From assembly GCA_039090855.1 (NCBI GenBank), contig CM077034.1:227070701-227134700 (forward strand): a stretch of 64,000 bases of DNA, in the 5' to 3' direction. The DNA is from Macrothele yani. Its lineage: Eukaryota; Arthropoda; Arachnida; Araneae; Macrothelidae. The notes under the pieces were generated by a model. The model made no database searches, was not told the origin of the DNA, and saw only the letters and a program-made list of their open reading frames with translations. Position 1 is the first letter of the stretch, and every line of letters starts with the position of its first letter. Positions 1-11,180 of the stretch are shown one piece after another. The position numbers and the translations under genes were made by a program.

Positions 1-1888
1 CCGCTCTAATAAGGAGCCTTCAAGGTACTAATGTACTAAAACCGAAGTTATATTACTGATATTCAAGATAATGAGGAACGCTGAGTAAAAATAAATTCCA
101 TATTCTTGGAATTTATTGCACGTGCCTGTCTTACCTAAACAAACTCTAGCACTTTGAAGTTTAAGCACACTTTAGCTACGTCAAGTAACCTTTCAATAAC
201 CCTAACGTGACTTAACGTAAGCTTTCCTGCACTACACGTCCAGCCGGAGAATTCTATTCATTATAATTGGCGCCCGAACAGGGATCAGAGAGCTTCGTTT
301 TATATGTGATAGGTTCTTCCTGATTATTGACATGCGATTTACCTACTTTTCTACGATAGTACGAAAGTTCGGGCTATCAGTAGTTGTGTTATTTTGGAGT
401 GTGTACTTGGGTAATACCAGGAGCTCCCCAATAAAAGGTTAAAAGTGAGTACGTTTACTTAGTTCATTAGACCTCTGTCTGGCCGTTAAGCCTATTTCAT
501 TGAGTGTTTACGTTAAGTTCAGGGAATATTGTGTTTACCGCTCTAATAAGGAGCCTTCAAGGTACTAATGTACTAAAACCGAAGTTATATTACTGATATT
601 CAAGATAATGAGGAACGCTGAGTAAAAATAAATTCCATATTCTTGGAATTTATTGCACGTGCGTGTCTTACCTAAACAAACTCTAGCACTTTGAAGTTTA
701 AGCACACTTTAGCTACGTCAAGTAACCTTTCAATAACCCTAACGTGACTTAACGTAAGCTTTCCTGCACTACACGTCCAGCCGGAGAATTCTATTCAATA
801 TAATTGGCGCCCTAACAGGGATCAGAGAGCTTCGTTTTATATGTGATAGGTTCTTCCTGATTATTGACATGCGATTTACCTACTTTTCTACTATAGTACG
901 AAAGTTCGGGCTATCAGTAGTTGTGTTATTTTGGAGTGTGTATTTGAGTAATACCAGGAGCTCCCCAATAAAAGGTTAAAAGTGAGTACGTTTACTTAGT
1001 TCATTAGACCTCTGTCTGGCCGTTAAGTCTATTTCATTGAGTGTTTGCGTTAAGTTCAGGGAATATTGTGTTTACCGCTCTAATAAGGAGCCTTCAAGGT
1101 ATTAATGTACTAAAGCCGAAGTTATATTACTGATATTCAAGATAATGAGGAACGCTGAGTAAAAAATAAATTCCATATTCTTGGAATTTATTGCACGTGC
1201 GTGTCTTACCTAAACAAACTCTAGCACTTTGAAGTTTAAGCACACTTTAGCTACGTCAAGTAACCTTTCAATAACCCTAACGTGACTTAACGTAAGCTTT
1301 CCTGCACTACACGTCCAGCCGGAGAATTCTATTCAATATAATTGGCGCCCTAACAGGGATCAGAGAGCTTCGTTTTATATGTGATAGGTTCTTCCTGATT
1401 ATTGACATGCGATTTACCTACTTTTCTACGATAGTACGAAAGTTCGGGCTATCAGTAGTTGTGTTATTTTGGAGTGTGTATTTGAGTAATACCAGGAGCT
1501 CCCCAATAAAAGGTTAAAAGTGAGTACGTTTTCTTAGTTCATTTTATTGTCAGACCTCTGTCTGGCCGTTAAGTCTATTTCATTGAGTGTTTACGTTAAG
1601 TTCAGGGAATATTGTGTTTACCGCTCTAATAAGGAGCCTTCAAGGTACTAATGTACTAAAACCGAAGTTATATTACTGATATTCAAGATAATGAGGAACG
1701 CTGAGTAAAATAATAAATTCCATATTCTTGGAATTTATTGCACGTGCGTGTCTTACCTAAACAAACTCTAGCACTTTGAAGTTTAAGCACACTTTAGCTA
1801 CGTCAAGTAACCTTTCAATAACCCTAACGTGACTTAACGTAAGCTTTCCTGCACTTAGACGTCCAGCCGGAGAATTTTATTCATTATA
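1..1888 (+). repeat. 538-bp tandem array, LTR/primer-binding-site type
   Basis: About 3.5 nearly identical direct copies of a 537-543 bp unit; the phrase CCGCTCTAATAAGGAGCC recurs near 1, 540, 1076 and 1621. Each complete unit contains a sequence matching the primer-binding site that retroelements use with tRNA-Lys, and AATAAA-like polyadenylation signals. No coding capacity is seen. The simplest reading is a tandem array of LTR plus short internal leader, as in TRIM-type miniature LTR elements or after unequal recombination between LTRs. The last copy stops at 1888, just before where its primer-binding site should begin, and is joined there to a SINE head. LTR boundaries were not resolved. 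Confidence 0.75.
268..284 (+). other. tRNA-Lys-type primer-binding site
   Basis: TGGCGCCCGAACAGGGA at 268-284 is complementary to the 3' end of tRNA-Lys3 and equals the classic retroviral/gypsy-type primer-binding site over 17 bases. Copies at 805-821 and 1343-1359 carry one change (CGAAC to CTAAC). This is the strongest evidence that the 538-bp array derives from an LTR element. Confidence 0.75.
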
Positions 1889-1935
1889 CCCTTTCGGACG
1901 AATGATCAGAGGCCATCGCTTAGACCACTGCGCCA
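1889..1935 (-). mobile_element. SINE head fragment (tRNA-derived)
   Basis: A short reverse-strand piece of the main SINE family of this window, containing the A-box region (reads TGGCGCAGTGGTCTAAGCG on the minus strand) but neither B-box nor tail. It abuts the broken fourth unit of the LTR array, so the junction marks a rearrangement or a truncated insertion. Confidence 0.7.
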
Positions 1936-2513
1936 TAAAGATGACTTCATGCAAGCAATAATAAACTTTTATTCAGACCTGAGTTATGGCAGTAATATAT
2001 TATATTTAATGATAATATGAAATGATGACAAGAAGATTATTCATTTGATGAAAGTACATCTGCAAGTTGATACACTATTAGTGGAACTGAAGATCAATCG
2101 AACATACGCCATGTTTTCTGGCCATAAAAACACTTCAGTTCATCACGCACAAAATTCTTTGTAAGTAGACAGAATCTATGTAGAAACAGCATAAAGCGTT
2201 CTATAATTTACAGATATTAAACATCTTGCAAAATAGTTCTCGTTCCAATTAAAAAGGAGTAGTTCTATTTTACAGAACATAGACGGAACGTCACAGACCA
2301 ACTTTCTCACGCAAGCAAAGAAGTCAACAACACTAGCTTCTCGCGACAGCGATATCCACATGTATCGAGTTATCTCATTGGCAGCAATGAAACCGGCACC
2401 CTCCAATTGGCGACCGGCACTGAAACGGCACTTGTTGTTTACAGACGCTAATGTTCGTATACGTCGTCGAAGTCGTGACCATATAAGAGACTAGATCATA
2501 TAAGAGACTAGAT
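1936..2513. other. No gene recognised
   Basis: AT-rich single-copy-looking sequence without a convincing reading frame, splice signals or repeat structure. A short direct duplication (AAGAGACTAGAT-like) at 2485-2513 precedes the SINE dimer; its last copy is that dimer's target-site duplication. Confidence 0.5.
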
Positions 2514-2944
2514 GCCGCTCCGGTGGCGCAGTGGTCTAAGGCGCTGGCCTCTGATCATTCGTCCGAACGGGGTCCGGGTTCGAATCCCGGTGAGACATGG
2601 ATGTTGTGTTTGTCTTACGGCACTGGCTCTCTCCCTTCCCTGGAACCAGTGACCCTAAATTAGGGACGGGCGACTGCTTATAGCATATTGAGTTCCTCAC
2701 GGTGGTCGTTAAACCTCCGCCGCCCAGGTATCGCAGTGGACTAAGCGATGACCTATGATCATTCGTCCAAAGGGGTCCGGGTTCAAATCCCGGTGAGGCA
2801 TGGATGTTGTGTTTGTCTTACGGTGCTGGCTCTCTCCCTTCCCTGGAGCCAGTGACCCTAAATTAGGGACGGGCGACTGCTTATAGCCCATTGAGTTGCT
2901 CACGGTGGTCGTTAAACCTCCAATCAAAAAAAAAAAAAAAAAAA
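2514..2944 (+). mobile_element. Dimeric tRNA-derived SINE with target-site duplication
   Basis: Two head-to-tail copies of the same SINE (2514-2718 and 2719-2944). Each has an RNA polymerase III A box (TGGCGCAGTGG), a B box (GGTTCGAATCC; changed to GGTTCAAATCC in the second copy), a type-II-tRNA-like extra arm (head resembles tRNA-Leu), and a 3' body ending in GTCGTTAAACCTCC. Only the second copy has a CAATC plus poly(A) tail (to 2946). The 10-bp repeat AAGAGACTAG lies at 2502-2511 and 2945-2954, flanking the pair as a whole, so the dimer inserted in one event. Confidence 0.88.
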
Positions 2945-3006
2945 AAGAGACTAGGTTGGCCGAGGAGCTGCTAACGCATGTAAAGCATGGCGCCATTATC
3001 AGCGGG

Positions 3007-3233
3007 CCGCCCCGGTGGCGCAGTGGTCTAAGGCAATGGCCTCTGATCATTCGCCCGAACGGGGTCCGGTTTCGAATCCCGGTGAGGCATGGATGTCGCG
3101 TTTGTCTTACGGCACTGGCTCTCTCCCTTCCCTGGAACCAGTGACCCTAAATTAGGGACGGGCGACTGCTTATAGCCCATTGAGTTGCTCACGGTAGTCG
3201 TTAAACCTCCAACCAAAAAAAAAAAAAAAAAAA
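3007..3233 (+). mobile_element. tRNA-derived SINE, full length
   Basis: Same family, with A box, B box (TTTCGAATCC), 3' body and a 20-base poly(A) tail. An imperfect 12-bp target-site duplication (ATTATCAGCGGG at 2995-3006 and ATTATGAGCGGG at 3234-3245) supports LINE-mediated insertion. Confidence 0.88.
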
Positions 3234-3245
3234 ATTATGAGCGGG

Positions 3246-3616
3246 TCAGGCAGCAACGATTCACGGCATTTCCATCTCTGAGAAACACACAGCAGCGTTG
3301 CGACTCATACAAACAGAAAATTTTATTCCTTAGAGATATGCTTAAAAACCACTTTCGTTTACTGTAGAAATAATATTTCTCAGATATAAATAATATTCTG
3401 AAGAGTTAAAAAAATATATTAGAAGAATTATTACTCAGTACTGTTTGATGGCAACGATCTAACAGCAAAACAATCACAGAAAACTGCTTACTGGCGATAC
3501 GTCATGCCATCAGTCAAATAAGAGGGAAGGGTCCCTTCATGAAAAACTTTTGGAAGCTTCAATGTTATAAATTTTCAAACTTATTGTAATGTTAATTGTC
3601 ACCGCGGAATTTTCTA
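3246..3616. other. No gene recognised
   Basis: AT-rich spacer between two SINEs; I see no coding, RNA or repeat feature in it. Confidence 0.5.
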
Positions 3617-3820
3617 TTTTTTTTTTTTTATTGGAGGTTTAACGACCACCGTGAGCAACTCAATGGGCTATAAGCAGTCGCCTGTCCCTAATTTAGGGTC
3701 ACTGGTTCCAGGGAAGGGAAAGAGCCAGTGCCGTAAGACAAACACAACATCCATGCCTCACCGGGATTCGAACCCGGACCCCGTGCGGACGAATGATCAG
3801 AGGCCAACGCTTAGACCACT
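3617..3820 (-). mobile_element. tRNA-derived SINE, 5' truncated
   Basis: Reverse-strand copy: poly(T) at 3617-3629 (the poly(A) tail), the common 3' body, B box (GGATTCGAACCC on the plus strand), ending inside the A box at 3820 where unrelated sequence begins. Confidence 0.85.
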
Positions 3821-3935
3821 ATTCTTCCACAAACGAGCGCATTCCTCACAGCTAAGACAGCAGAACGCTAGAACAGCTCCCGCGAGCAATCTACTGTTTT
3901 CGATCTGGCAATGCATCTCTTGTTGTTTTTTATGC

Positions 3936-6775
3936 ATCTATCCAGAAAAAAGATGGCGCGACCTGTACTTCGATGACGTCAGTAGACAAAGCAATGTTGG
4001 ATTGCATAAATATGGTTATGTTTTAGAAAATATTAAGTATTCCAAGTTGTAATATGAAGTTATTTTAATCGATGTTCAAATTTTCATCCTTGGGAACGCA
4101 TTAATTGTCCAGAAAAAGATGGCGCGACCTGTACTTCGATGACGTCAGTGGACAAACAAATGTTGGATTGCATAATTCTGGTTATGTTTTAGAAAATATT
4201 AAGTATTCCAAGTTATAAAATGAAGCTATTTAAATCGATGTTCAAATTTTCATCCTTGGAAACGCATTAATTGTCCAGAAAAAAGATGGCGACCTGTACT
4301 TCGATGACGTCAGTAGACAAACCAATGTTGGATTGCATAAATATGGTTATGTTTTAGAAAATATTAAGTATTCCAAGTTATAATATGAAGTTATTTTAAT
4401 CGATGTTCAAATTCTCATCCTTGGGAACACATTAATTGTCCAGAAAAAAGATGGCGCGACCTGTACTTCGATGACGTCAGTGGACAAACAAATGTTGGAT
4501 TGCATAATTATGGTTATGTTTTAGAAAATAATAAGTATTCCAAGTTATAAAATGAAGCTATTTTAATCGATGTTCAAATTTTCATCCTTGGGAACGCATT
4601 AATTGTCCAGAAAAAAGATGGCGCGACCTGTACTTCGATGACGTCAGTGGACAAACAAATGTTGGATTGCATAATTATGGTTATGTTTTAGAAAATATTA
4701 AGTATTCCAAGTTATAAAATGAAGCTATTTTAATCGATATTCAAATTTTCATCCTTGGGAACGCATTAATTGTCCAGAAAAGAGATGGCGCGACCTGTAC
4801 TTCGATGACGTCAGTGGACAAACAAATGTTGGATTGCATAATTATGGTTATGTTTTAGAAAATATTAAGTATTCCAAGTTATAAAATGAAGCTATTTAAA
4901 TCGATGTTCAAATTTTCATTCTTGGGAACGCATTAATTGTCCAGCAAAAAGATGGCGCGACCTGTACTTCGATGACGTCAGTAGACAAACAAATGTTGGA
5001 TTGCATAATTATGGTTATGTTTTAGAAAATATTAAGTATTCCAAGTTATAAAATGAAGCTATTTTAATCGATGTTCAAATTTTCATCCTTGGGAACGCAT
5101 TAATTGTCCAGAAAAGAGATGGCGCGACCTGTACTTCGATGACGTCAGTGGACAAACAAATGTTGGATTGCATAATTATGGTTATGTTTTAGAAAATATT
5201 AAGTATTCCGAGTTATAAAATGAAGCTATTTAAATCGATGTTCAAATTTTCATTCTTGGGAACGCATTAATTGTCCAGAAAAAAGATGGCGCGACCTGTA
5301 CTTCGATGACGTCAGTATACAAACCAATGTTGGATTGCATAATTATGGTTATGTTTTAGAAAATATTAAGTATTCCAAGTTATAATATGAAGCTATTTTA
5401 ATCGATGTTCAAATTTTCATCCTTGGGAACGCATTAATTGTCCAGAAAAAAGATGGCGCGACCTGTACTTCGATGACGTCAGTAGACAAACAAATGTTGG
5501 ATTGCATAATTATGGTTATGTTTCAGAAAATATTAAGTATTCCAAGTTATAAAATGAAGCTATTTTAATCGATGTTCAAATTTTCATCCTTGGGAACGCA
5601 TTAATTGTCCAGAAAAAAGATGGCGCGACCTGTACTTCGATGACGTCAGTGGACAAACAAATGTTGGATTGCATAATTATGGTTATGTTTTAGAAAATAT
5701 TAAGTATCCCAAGTTATAAAATGAAGCTATTTAAATCGATGTTCAAATTTTCATCCTTGGGAACGCATTAATTGTCCAGAAAAAAGATGGCGCGACCTGT
5801 ACTTCGATGACGTCAGTGGACAAACAAATGTTGGATTGCATAATTATGGTTATGTTTTAGAAAATATTAAGTATTCCAAGTTATAAAATGAAGCTATTTT
5901 AATCGATGTTCAAATTTTCATCCTTGGGAACGCATTAATTGTCCAGAAAAGAGATGGCGCGACCTGTACTTCGATGACGTCAGTGGACAAACAAATGTTG
6001 GATTGCATAATTATGGTTATGTTTTAGAAAATATTAAGTATTCCGAGTTATAAAATGAAGCTATTTAAATCGATGTTCAAATTTTCATTCTTGGGAACGC
6101 ATTAATTGTCCAGAAAAAAGATGGCGCGACCTGTACTTCGATGACGTCAGTATACAAACCAATGTTGGATTGCATAATTATGGTTATGTTTTAGAAAATA
6201 TTAAGTATTCCAAGTTATAATATGAAGCTATTTTAATCGATGTTCAAATTTTCATCCTTGGGAACGCATTAATTGTCCAGAAAAAAGATGGCGCGACCTG
6301 TACTTCGATGACGTCAGTAGACAAACAAATGTTGGATTGCATAATTATGGTTATGTTTCAGAAAATATTAAGTATTCCAAGTTATAAAATGAAGCTATTT
6401 TAATCGATGTTCAAATTTTCATCCTTGGGAACGCATTAATTGTCCAGAAAAAAGATGGCGCGACCTGTACTTCGATGACGTCAGTGGACAAACAAATGTT
6501 GGATTGCATAATTATGGTTATGTTTTAGAAAATATTAAGTATTCCAAGTTATAAAATGAAGCTATTTAAATCGATGTTCAAATTTTCATCCTTGGGAACG
6601 CATTAATTGTCCAGAAAAAAGATGGCGCGACCTGTACTTCGATGACGTCAGTGGACAAACAAATGTTGGATTGCATAATTATGGTTATGTTTTAGAAAAT
6701 ATTAAGTATTCCAAGTTATAAAATGAAGCTATTTTAATCGATGTTCAAATTTTCATCCTTGGTAACACATTAATT
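3936..6775 (+). repeat. 167-bp satellite array with 835-bp higher-order repeat
   Basis: About 17 direct copies of a 165-167 bp unit; GATGGC recurs at 3952, 4118, 4285, 4450, 4617, 4784 and onward. Most units contain a palindromic TGACGTCA (for example 4806-4813) and AAGATGGCG. Diagnostic variants recur five units (about 835 bp) apart: TTCCGAGTTATAAAATGAAG near 5207 and 6042, and AGTATACAAACC near 5315 and 6150. The unit is homologous to 36450-36620, part of one arm of the inverted-repeat element at 35030-36690, and 6730-6852 resembles that element's terminus, so the satellite appears to be an amplified transposon segment. Confidence 0.88.
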
Positions 6776-6849
6776 GCGAATGAAATGTGTACAAACGTTT
6801 CTCCGTTGGAAGTACAGGAAGCAAAATTACTTGACGTCCACCTTAACCG

Positions 6850-7060
6850 CAGCTTTGCATCCTAGTGGCATATTGTGAACAAATTTTTGTAAATGATTTT
6901 GTGGAACAATGCGATCCCGAATTGGAATTACATCTTCAATGATTTGAATTTTGGTTTTGGGCTTCTTCTTTTACAGTTCGTACGATACGTTGAACCACAA
7001 ATTTTCGATCGGGTTTAAGTCCGGTGACTGTGGTGGCCAATCAAGATGATAACATTTTTT
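6850..7060 (-). pseudogene. Tc1-like transposase relic, catalytic-E region
   Basis: On the minus strand from 7050 downward the sequence reads WPPQSPDLNPIENLWFNV and then meets a stop after SYEL. This is the Tc1-family signature around the third catalytic residue (E of DD34E). Downstream residues are frame-broken. The matching upstream part, with the second catalytic D, lies at 8781-8990, so the two were one gene before the 145-bp array element separated them. Transposases of this family cut and paste DNA at TA sites; this copy is dead. Confidence 0.82.
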
Positions 7061-7082
7061 TTTTCCTGAGACCACTTTTTTT

Positions 7083-8780
7083 ACGCTTTCCAACGTAGGT
7101 TAAAGAAGCGGACAGACGCACGGACAGACAGTCATTCCGCAAGATAACTGGCGTAAAAATGGTTCGATTTCGATGAAATTTTAGTATGTGGTAGGGGACA
7201 ACCCAGGCTGGAACCCTATTGAAAATGGACGAAATTGGGTCAAAGGTCAGGATACAGGAACGGGATCCACTACATCGCCCTTATGCGTCATAACTTGACT
7301 AAAAATGCTCCTATTGCGGCAAAACTTTAGTATGTTGTTTCGGAGGTAAACTGAACCGGTTCTGTTGAATATAATCGAAATGGGGTCAAAGGTCAGGGAA
7401 GGGAAGCGAGATATATTCCACAGCCATTATCCTTTTAACTTGACTAAGCATGATTCTATTGCGACAAAACTTTAGTAGGTTGTTTCGGAAGAATACTGAA
7501 CCGGTTCTGTTAAATACAATCGAAATGGGGTCAAAGGTCAGGGCACAGGAGCGATATTTATTCCACAGCCATTATCCTCATAACTGGACTAAAAATGCTT
7601 CTATTGCGACAAAACTTTATTATGTTGTTGCGGAGGTATACTGAACCAATTCTGTTTAATATCATCGAAATGGGGTCAAAGGTCAGGGCACAGGAGCGAG
7701 ATTTATTCCACAGCCATTATCCTCATAACTTGAGTAAAAATGCTTCTATTACGACAAAACTTTAGTATGTTGTTTCTTAGGTATATTGAACAAATTCTAT
7801 TTAATATCGTCGAACTGGGGTCAAAGGTAAGGGCACAGGAACGAGATTTATTCCACAGTCATTATCCTCATAACTGGACTAAAAATGCTTCTATTGCGAC
7901 AAAACTTTATTATGTTGTTCCGGAGGTATACTGAACCAATTGTGTTTAATATCATCGAAATGGGGTCAAAGGTCAGGGCACAGGAGCGATATTTATTCCA
8001 CAGCCATTATCTTCATAACTTGACTAAAAATGCTTCTATTGCGACAAAACTTTAGTATGTTGTTCCGGAGGTACACTGAACCAATTCTATTTAATATCGT
8101 CGAAATGGGGTCAAAGGTCAGGGCACAGGAACGAGATTTATTCCACAGCCATTATCCTCATACCTTGACTAAAAGTCGCTTCTATTGCGACAAAACTTTA
8201 GTAGGTTGTTTCGGAAGAATACTGAACCGGTTCTGTTAAATATAATCGAAATGTGGTCAAAGGTCAGGGCACAGGAGCGAGATTTATTCCACAGCCATTA
8301 TCCTCATAACTTGACTAAAAATGCTTCTATTGCGACAAAACTTTAGTAGGCTGTTTCGGAGGTACACTGAACCGGTTCTGTTGAATATAATCGAAATGGG
8401 GTCAAAGGTCAGGGCAGGGAAGCGAGATATATTCCACAGCCATTATCCTTATAACTTGACTAAGCATGATTCTATTGCGACAAAACTTTAGTATGTTGTT
8501 CCGGAGGTATACTGAACCAATTCTATTTAATATCTTCGAAATGGGGTCAAAGGTAAGGGCACAAGAACGAGATTTATTCCACAGCCATTATCCTTATAAC
8601 TTGACTAAAAATGCTTCTATTGCGACAAAACTTTAGTAGGTTGTTCCGGAGGTATACTGAACCAATTCTGTTTAATATCATCGAAATGGGGTCAAAGGTC
8701 AGGGCACAACAGCGAGATTTATTCCACAGCCATTATCCTCATAACTTGAGTAATGATTTCTGGTATGTTGGAAAGCGTAT
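7083..8780. repeat. 145-bp tandem array bounded by short inverted repeats
   Basis: About eleven copies of a 145-bp unit; GGGGTCAAAGGTCA recurs at about 7384, 7529, 7674 and 7819 and so on. The array is preceded by a GGACAGAC-rich lead-in (7105-7140). The block is flanked by TACGCTTTCCAAC (left, about 7083) and its reverse complement GTTGGAAAGCGTA (right, about 8767-8779), which suggests an inserted element with terminal inverted repeats. Nearly every unit has a perfect DR1-type nuclear-receptor half-site pair. Reading frames of 64-81 codons here repeat every 290 bp and are repeat by-products. Confidence 0.8.
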
Positions 8781-8990
8781 CATAATCAATGCATTGCATG
8801 ATTTCACTAACTTGTTCATTATTTTAGCACGGTGGAAGAGAGTATTGTCATCTTGATAAATAAAATTGCCATCAAAAAATATTCTAGATGATGGTAGCAT
8901 CTTGTTTGCTGACAGCCCGATATATATCTGGCGTACCGCACCATAGATAATATGGAGGTTCGCGACGTCATGGGCACACATGCAGCTAAA
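8781..8990 (-). pseudogene. Tc1-like transposase relic, second catalytic D region
   Basis: Minus-strand reading shows GNFIYQDDNTLFHRAKIMNK, the Tc1-family motif around the second catalytic aspartate, preceded by LSANKMLPSS as in the conserved strand before it. It is cut at about 8780 by the 145-bp array element. The C-terminal continuation (WPPQSPDLNPIE) is found at 6850-7060 in the same orientation. The N-terminal half is absent because the 166-bp array starts shortly beyond. Confidence 0.78.
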
Positions 8991-9055
8991 CCATGACCTT
9001 GACCGGATGCCTAACAGTAGTCACTAAGCAATTTGGATGAAACTCTTGTACAGTA

Positions 9056-10612
9056 TTTGTCATTTTTCTTGTGGGACTTCCGGCCACAGTGAGTAGAGTT
9101 TAGGTCCGAGCCACCTACAGCGAGATCGCCTTTTGGGCAGGACACAGAAACGGACGGAATGAGAGCAAGTCTAGCGACTTTGACAGAACAGTTTGTAGTG
9201 AGATTAGAGAACAGTAGATGGCGCCACCGTCTTCTTGTAGGACTTCCGTCCACAGTGAGTAGAGTTTAGGTCCCAGCCACCTACAGCGAGATCGCCTTTT
9301 GGGCAGGACACAGAAACGGAAGGAATGAGAGCAAGTCTAGCGACTTTGACAGAACAGTTTGTAGTGAGATTAGAGCACAGTAGATGGCGCCACCGTACAA
9401 GTACGATGTTGCACACAGAAACAAAAGGAATGAGCGCAAGTCTAGCGACTTTGACAGAACAGTTTGTAGTGAGATTAGAGTACAGTAGATGGGGCCACCG
9501 TCTTCTTGTAGGACTTCCGTCCACAGTGAGTTGAGTTTAGGTCCCAGCCACCTACAGCGAGATCGCCTTTTGGGCAGGACTCAGAAACGGAAGGAATGAG
9601 AGCAAGTCTAGCGACTTTGACAGAACAGTTTGTAGTGAGATTAGAGCACAGTAGATGGCGCCACCGTACAAGTACAATGTTGCACACAGAAACGGAAGGA
9701 ATGAGCGCAAGTCTAGCGACTTTGACAGAACAGTTTGTTGTGAGATTAGAGTACAGTAGATGGCGCCACCGTCTTCTTGTAGGACTTCCGTCCACAGTGA
9801 GTTGAGTTTAGGTCCCAGCCACCTACAGCGAGATCGCCTTTTGGGCAGGACTCAGAAACGGAAGGAAGGAGAGCAAGTCTAGCGACTTTGACAGAACAGT
9901 TTGTAGTGAGATTAGAGAACAGTAGATGGCGCCACCGTCTTCTTGTAGGACTTCCGTCCACAGTGAGTAGAGTTTAGGTCCCAGCCACCTACAGCGAGAT
10001 CGCCTTTTGGGCAGGACACAGAAACGGAAGGAATGAGAGCAAGTCTAGCGACTTTGACAGAACAGTTTGTAGTGAGATTAGAGTACAGTAGATGGCGCCA
10101 CCGTCTTCTTGTAGGACTTCCGTCCACAGTGAGTACAGTTTAGGTCCCAGCCACCTACAGCGAGATCGCCTTTTGGGCAGGACCCAGAAACGGAAGGAAT
10201 GAGAGCAAGTCTAGCGACTTTGACAGAACAGTTTGTAGTGAGATTAGAGTACAGTAGATGGCGCCACCGTCTTCTTGTAGGACTTCCGTCCACAGTGAGT
10301 AGAGTTTAGGTCCCAGCCACCTACAACGAGATCGCCTTTTGGGCAGGACACAGAAACGGAAGGAATGAGAGCAAGTCTAGCGGCTTTGACAGAACAGTTT
10401 GTAGTGAGATTAGAGTACAGTAGATGGCGCCACCGTCTTCTTGAAAGACTTCCGTCCACAGTGAGTTGAGTTTAGGTCCCAGCCACCTACAGCGAGATCG
10501 CCTTTTGGGCAGGACACAGAAACGGAAGGAATGAGAGCAAGTCTAGCGACTTTTGACAGAACAGTTTGTAATGAGATTAGAGTACAGTAGATGGCGCCAC
10601 CGTGCAAGTACG
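9056..10612. repeat. 166-bp tandem array with two 271-bp variant units
   Basis: GTAGGACTTCC recurs at 9237, 9508, 9779, 9945, 10111, 10277 and 10443. Four intervals are 166 bp; the two intervals of 271 bp carry an extra 105-bp partial duplication starting CAAGTACGATGTTGCACAC. Every unit ends in AGTAGATGGCGCCACCG. Open frames of 71-106 codons on both strands arise from the unit and have no recognisable protein homology. I do not recognise the parent sequence. Confidence 0.85.
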
Positions 10613-10669
10613 ATGTTGCACATAGAGAGGTGAGAGAATTTCAGGGGGGGCATTGGAAAGGATACCCAT

Positions 10670-10861
10670 TTAACCAGTGAGTCTAACCTGGGGTTGGTCA
10701 CTTAACGTGCTAGTCCGATGCACGGCGGATATTCAGCGATTGTTAGTAAATCACATCATATAACGAAGTAAATTTCTCCGTCATTTTTGGTCTACGCCGG
10801 GATTCGAACCCGAGGCCGCTTATTCCGAAACAAGTCGCTCTACCAACTGAGCTACGCAGAC
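10670..10861 (-). mobile_element. tRNA-derived SINE, second family
   Basis: The minus-strand head at 10861-10790 (72 nt) folds as a tRNA-like cloverleaf: acceptor GTCTGCG/CGTAGAC, D arm GCTCAGTTGGTAGAGC, T arm with GGTTCGAATCC. The anticodon stem pairs badly in the canonical register, so it is not a functional tRNA. Downstream on the minus strand follow AAATTTACTTCG and a body with TATCCGCCGTGC and GCACGTTAAG, shared with the SINE heads at 15290 and 15620. Confidence 0.65.
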
Positions 10862-11180
10862 GTTTTATTCTGATTCCTATATGCGTTTATGTCGTGTGCG
10901 TCCTGCTGGCAGGTACGTCACATCTCCCCCCGAAAGAGGGCCGGGGGCATGGCACACGGGTCAGTCGTGACCATGAATCGTTGCAGGCAGCCATCCACTG
11001 TAGAACGTGCACTTGAGAACTCCCAGTCAATCTGCTGTGTGGAATGTAACATCACACATTTTTATTTTTCGAAGCGCTGGAGAAGGAATTCTCTTATTTT
11101 TCCTATCTCGCGGTGTGGAAATAACATCACACCAATGCGAGATTTTGAACGACCGGGTCATCCGGATAGTTCGGGCGCCA
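10862..11180. other. No gene recognised
   Basis: Spacer between two tRNA-like heads. Its first part (CGTTTTATTCTGATTCCTAT and GTGCGTCCTGCTGGCAGG) is repeated after the second head at 11284-11345, so head plus flank form a larger duplicated block. No coding signal is seen. Confidence 0.5.

Noticed and set aside
1..1888. An endogenous retrovirus with gag/pol genes
   Set aside because: Only LTR-like and primer-binding-site sequence is repeated; no gag, protease, polymerase or envelope coding is present.
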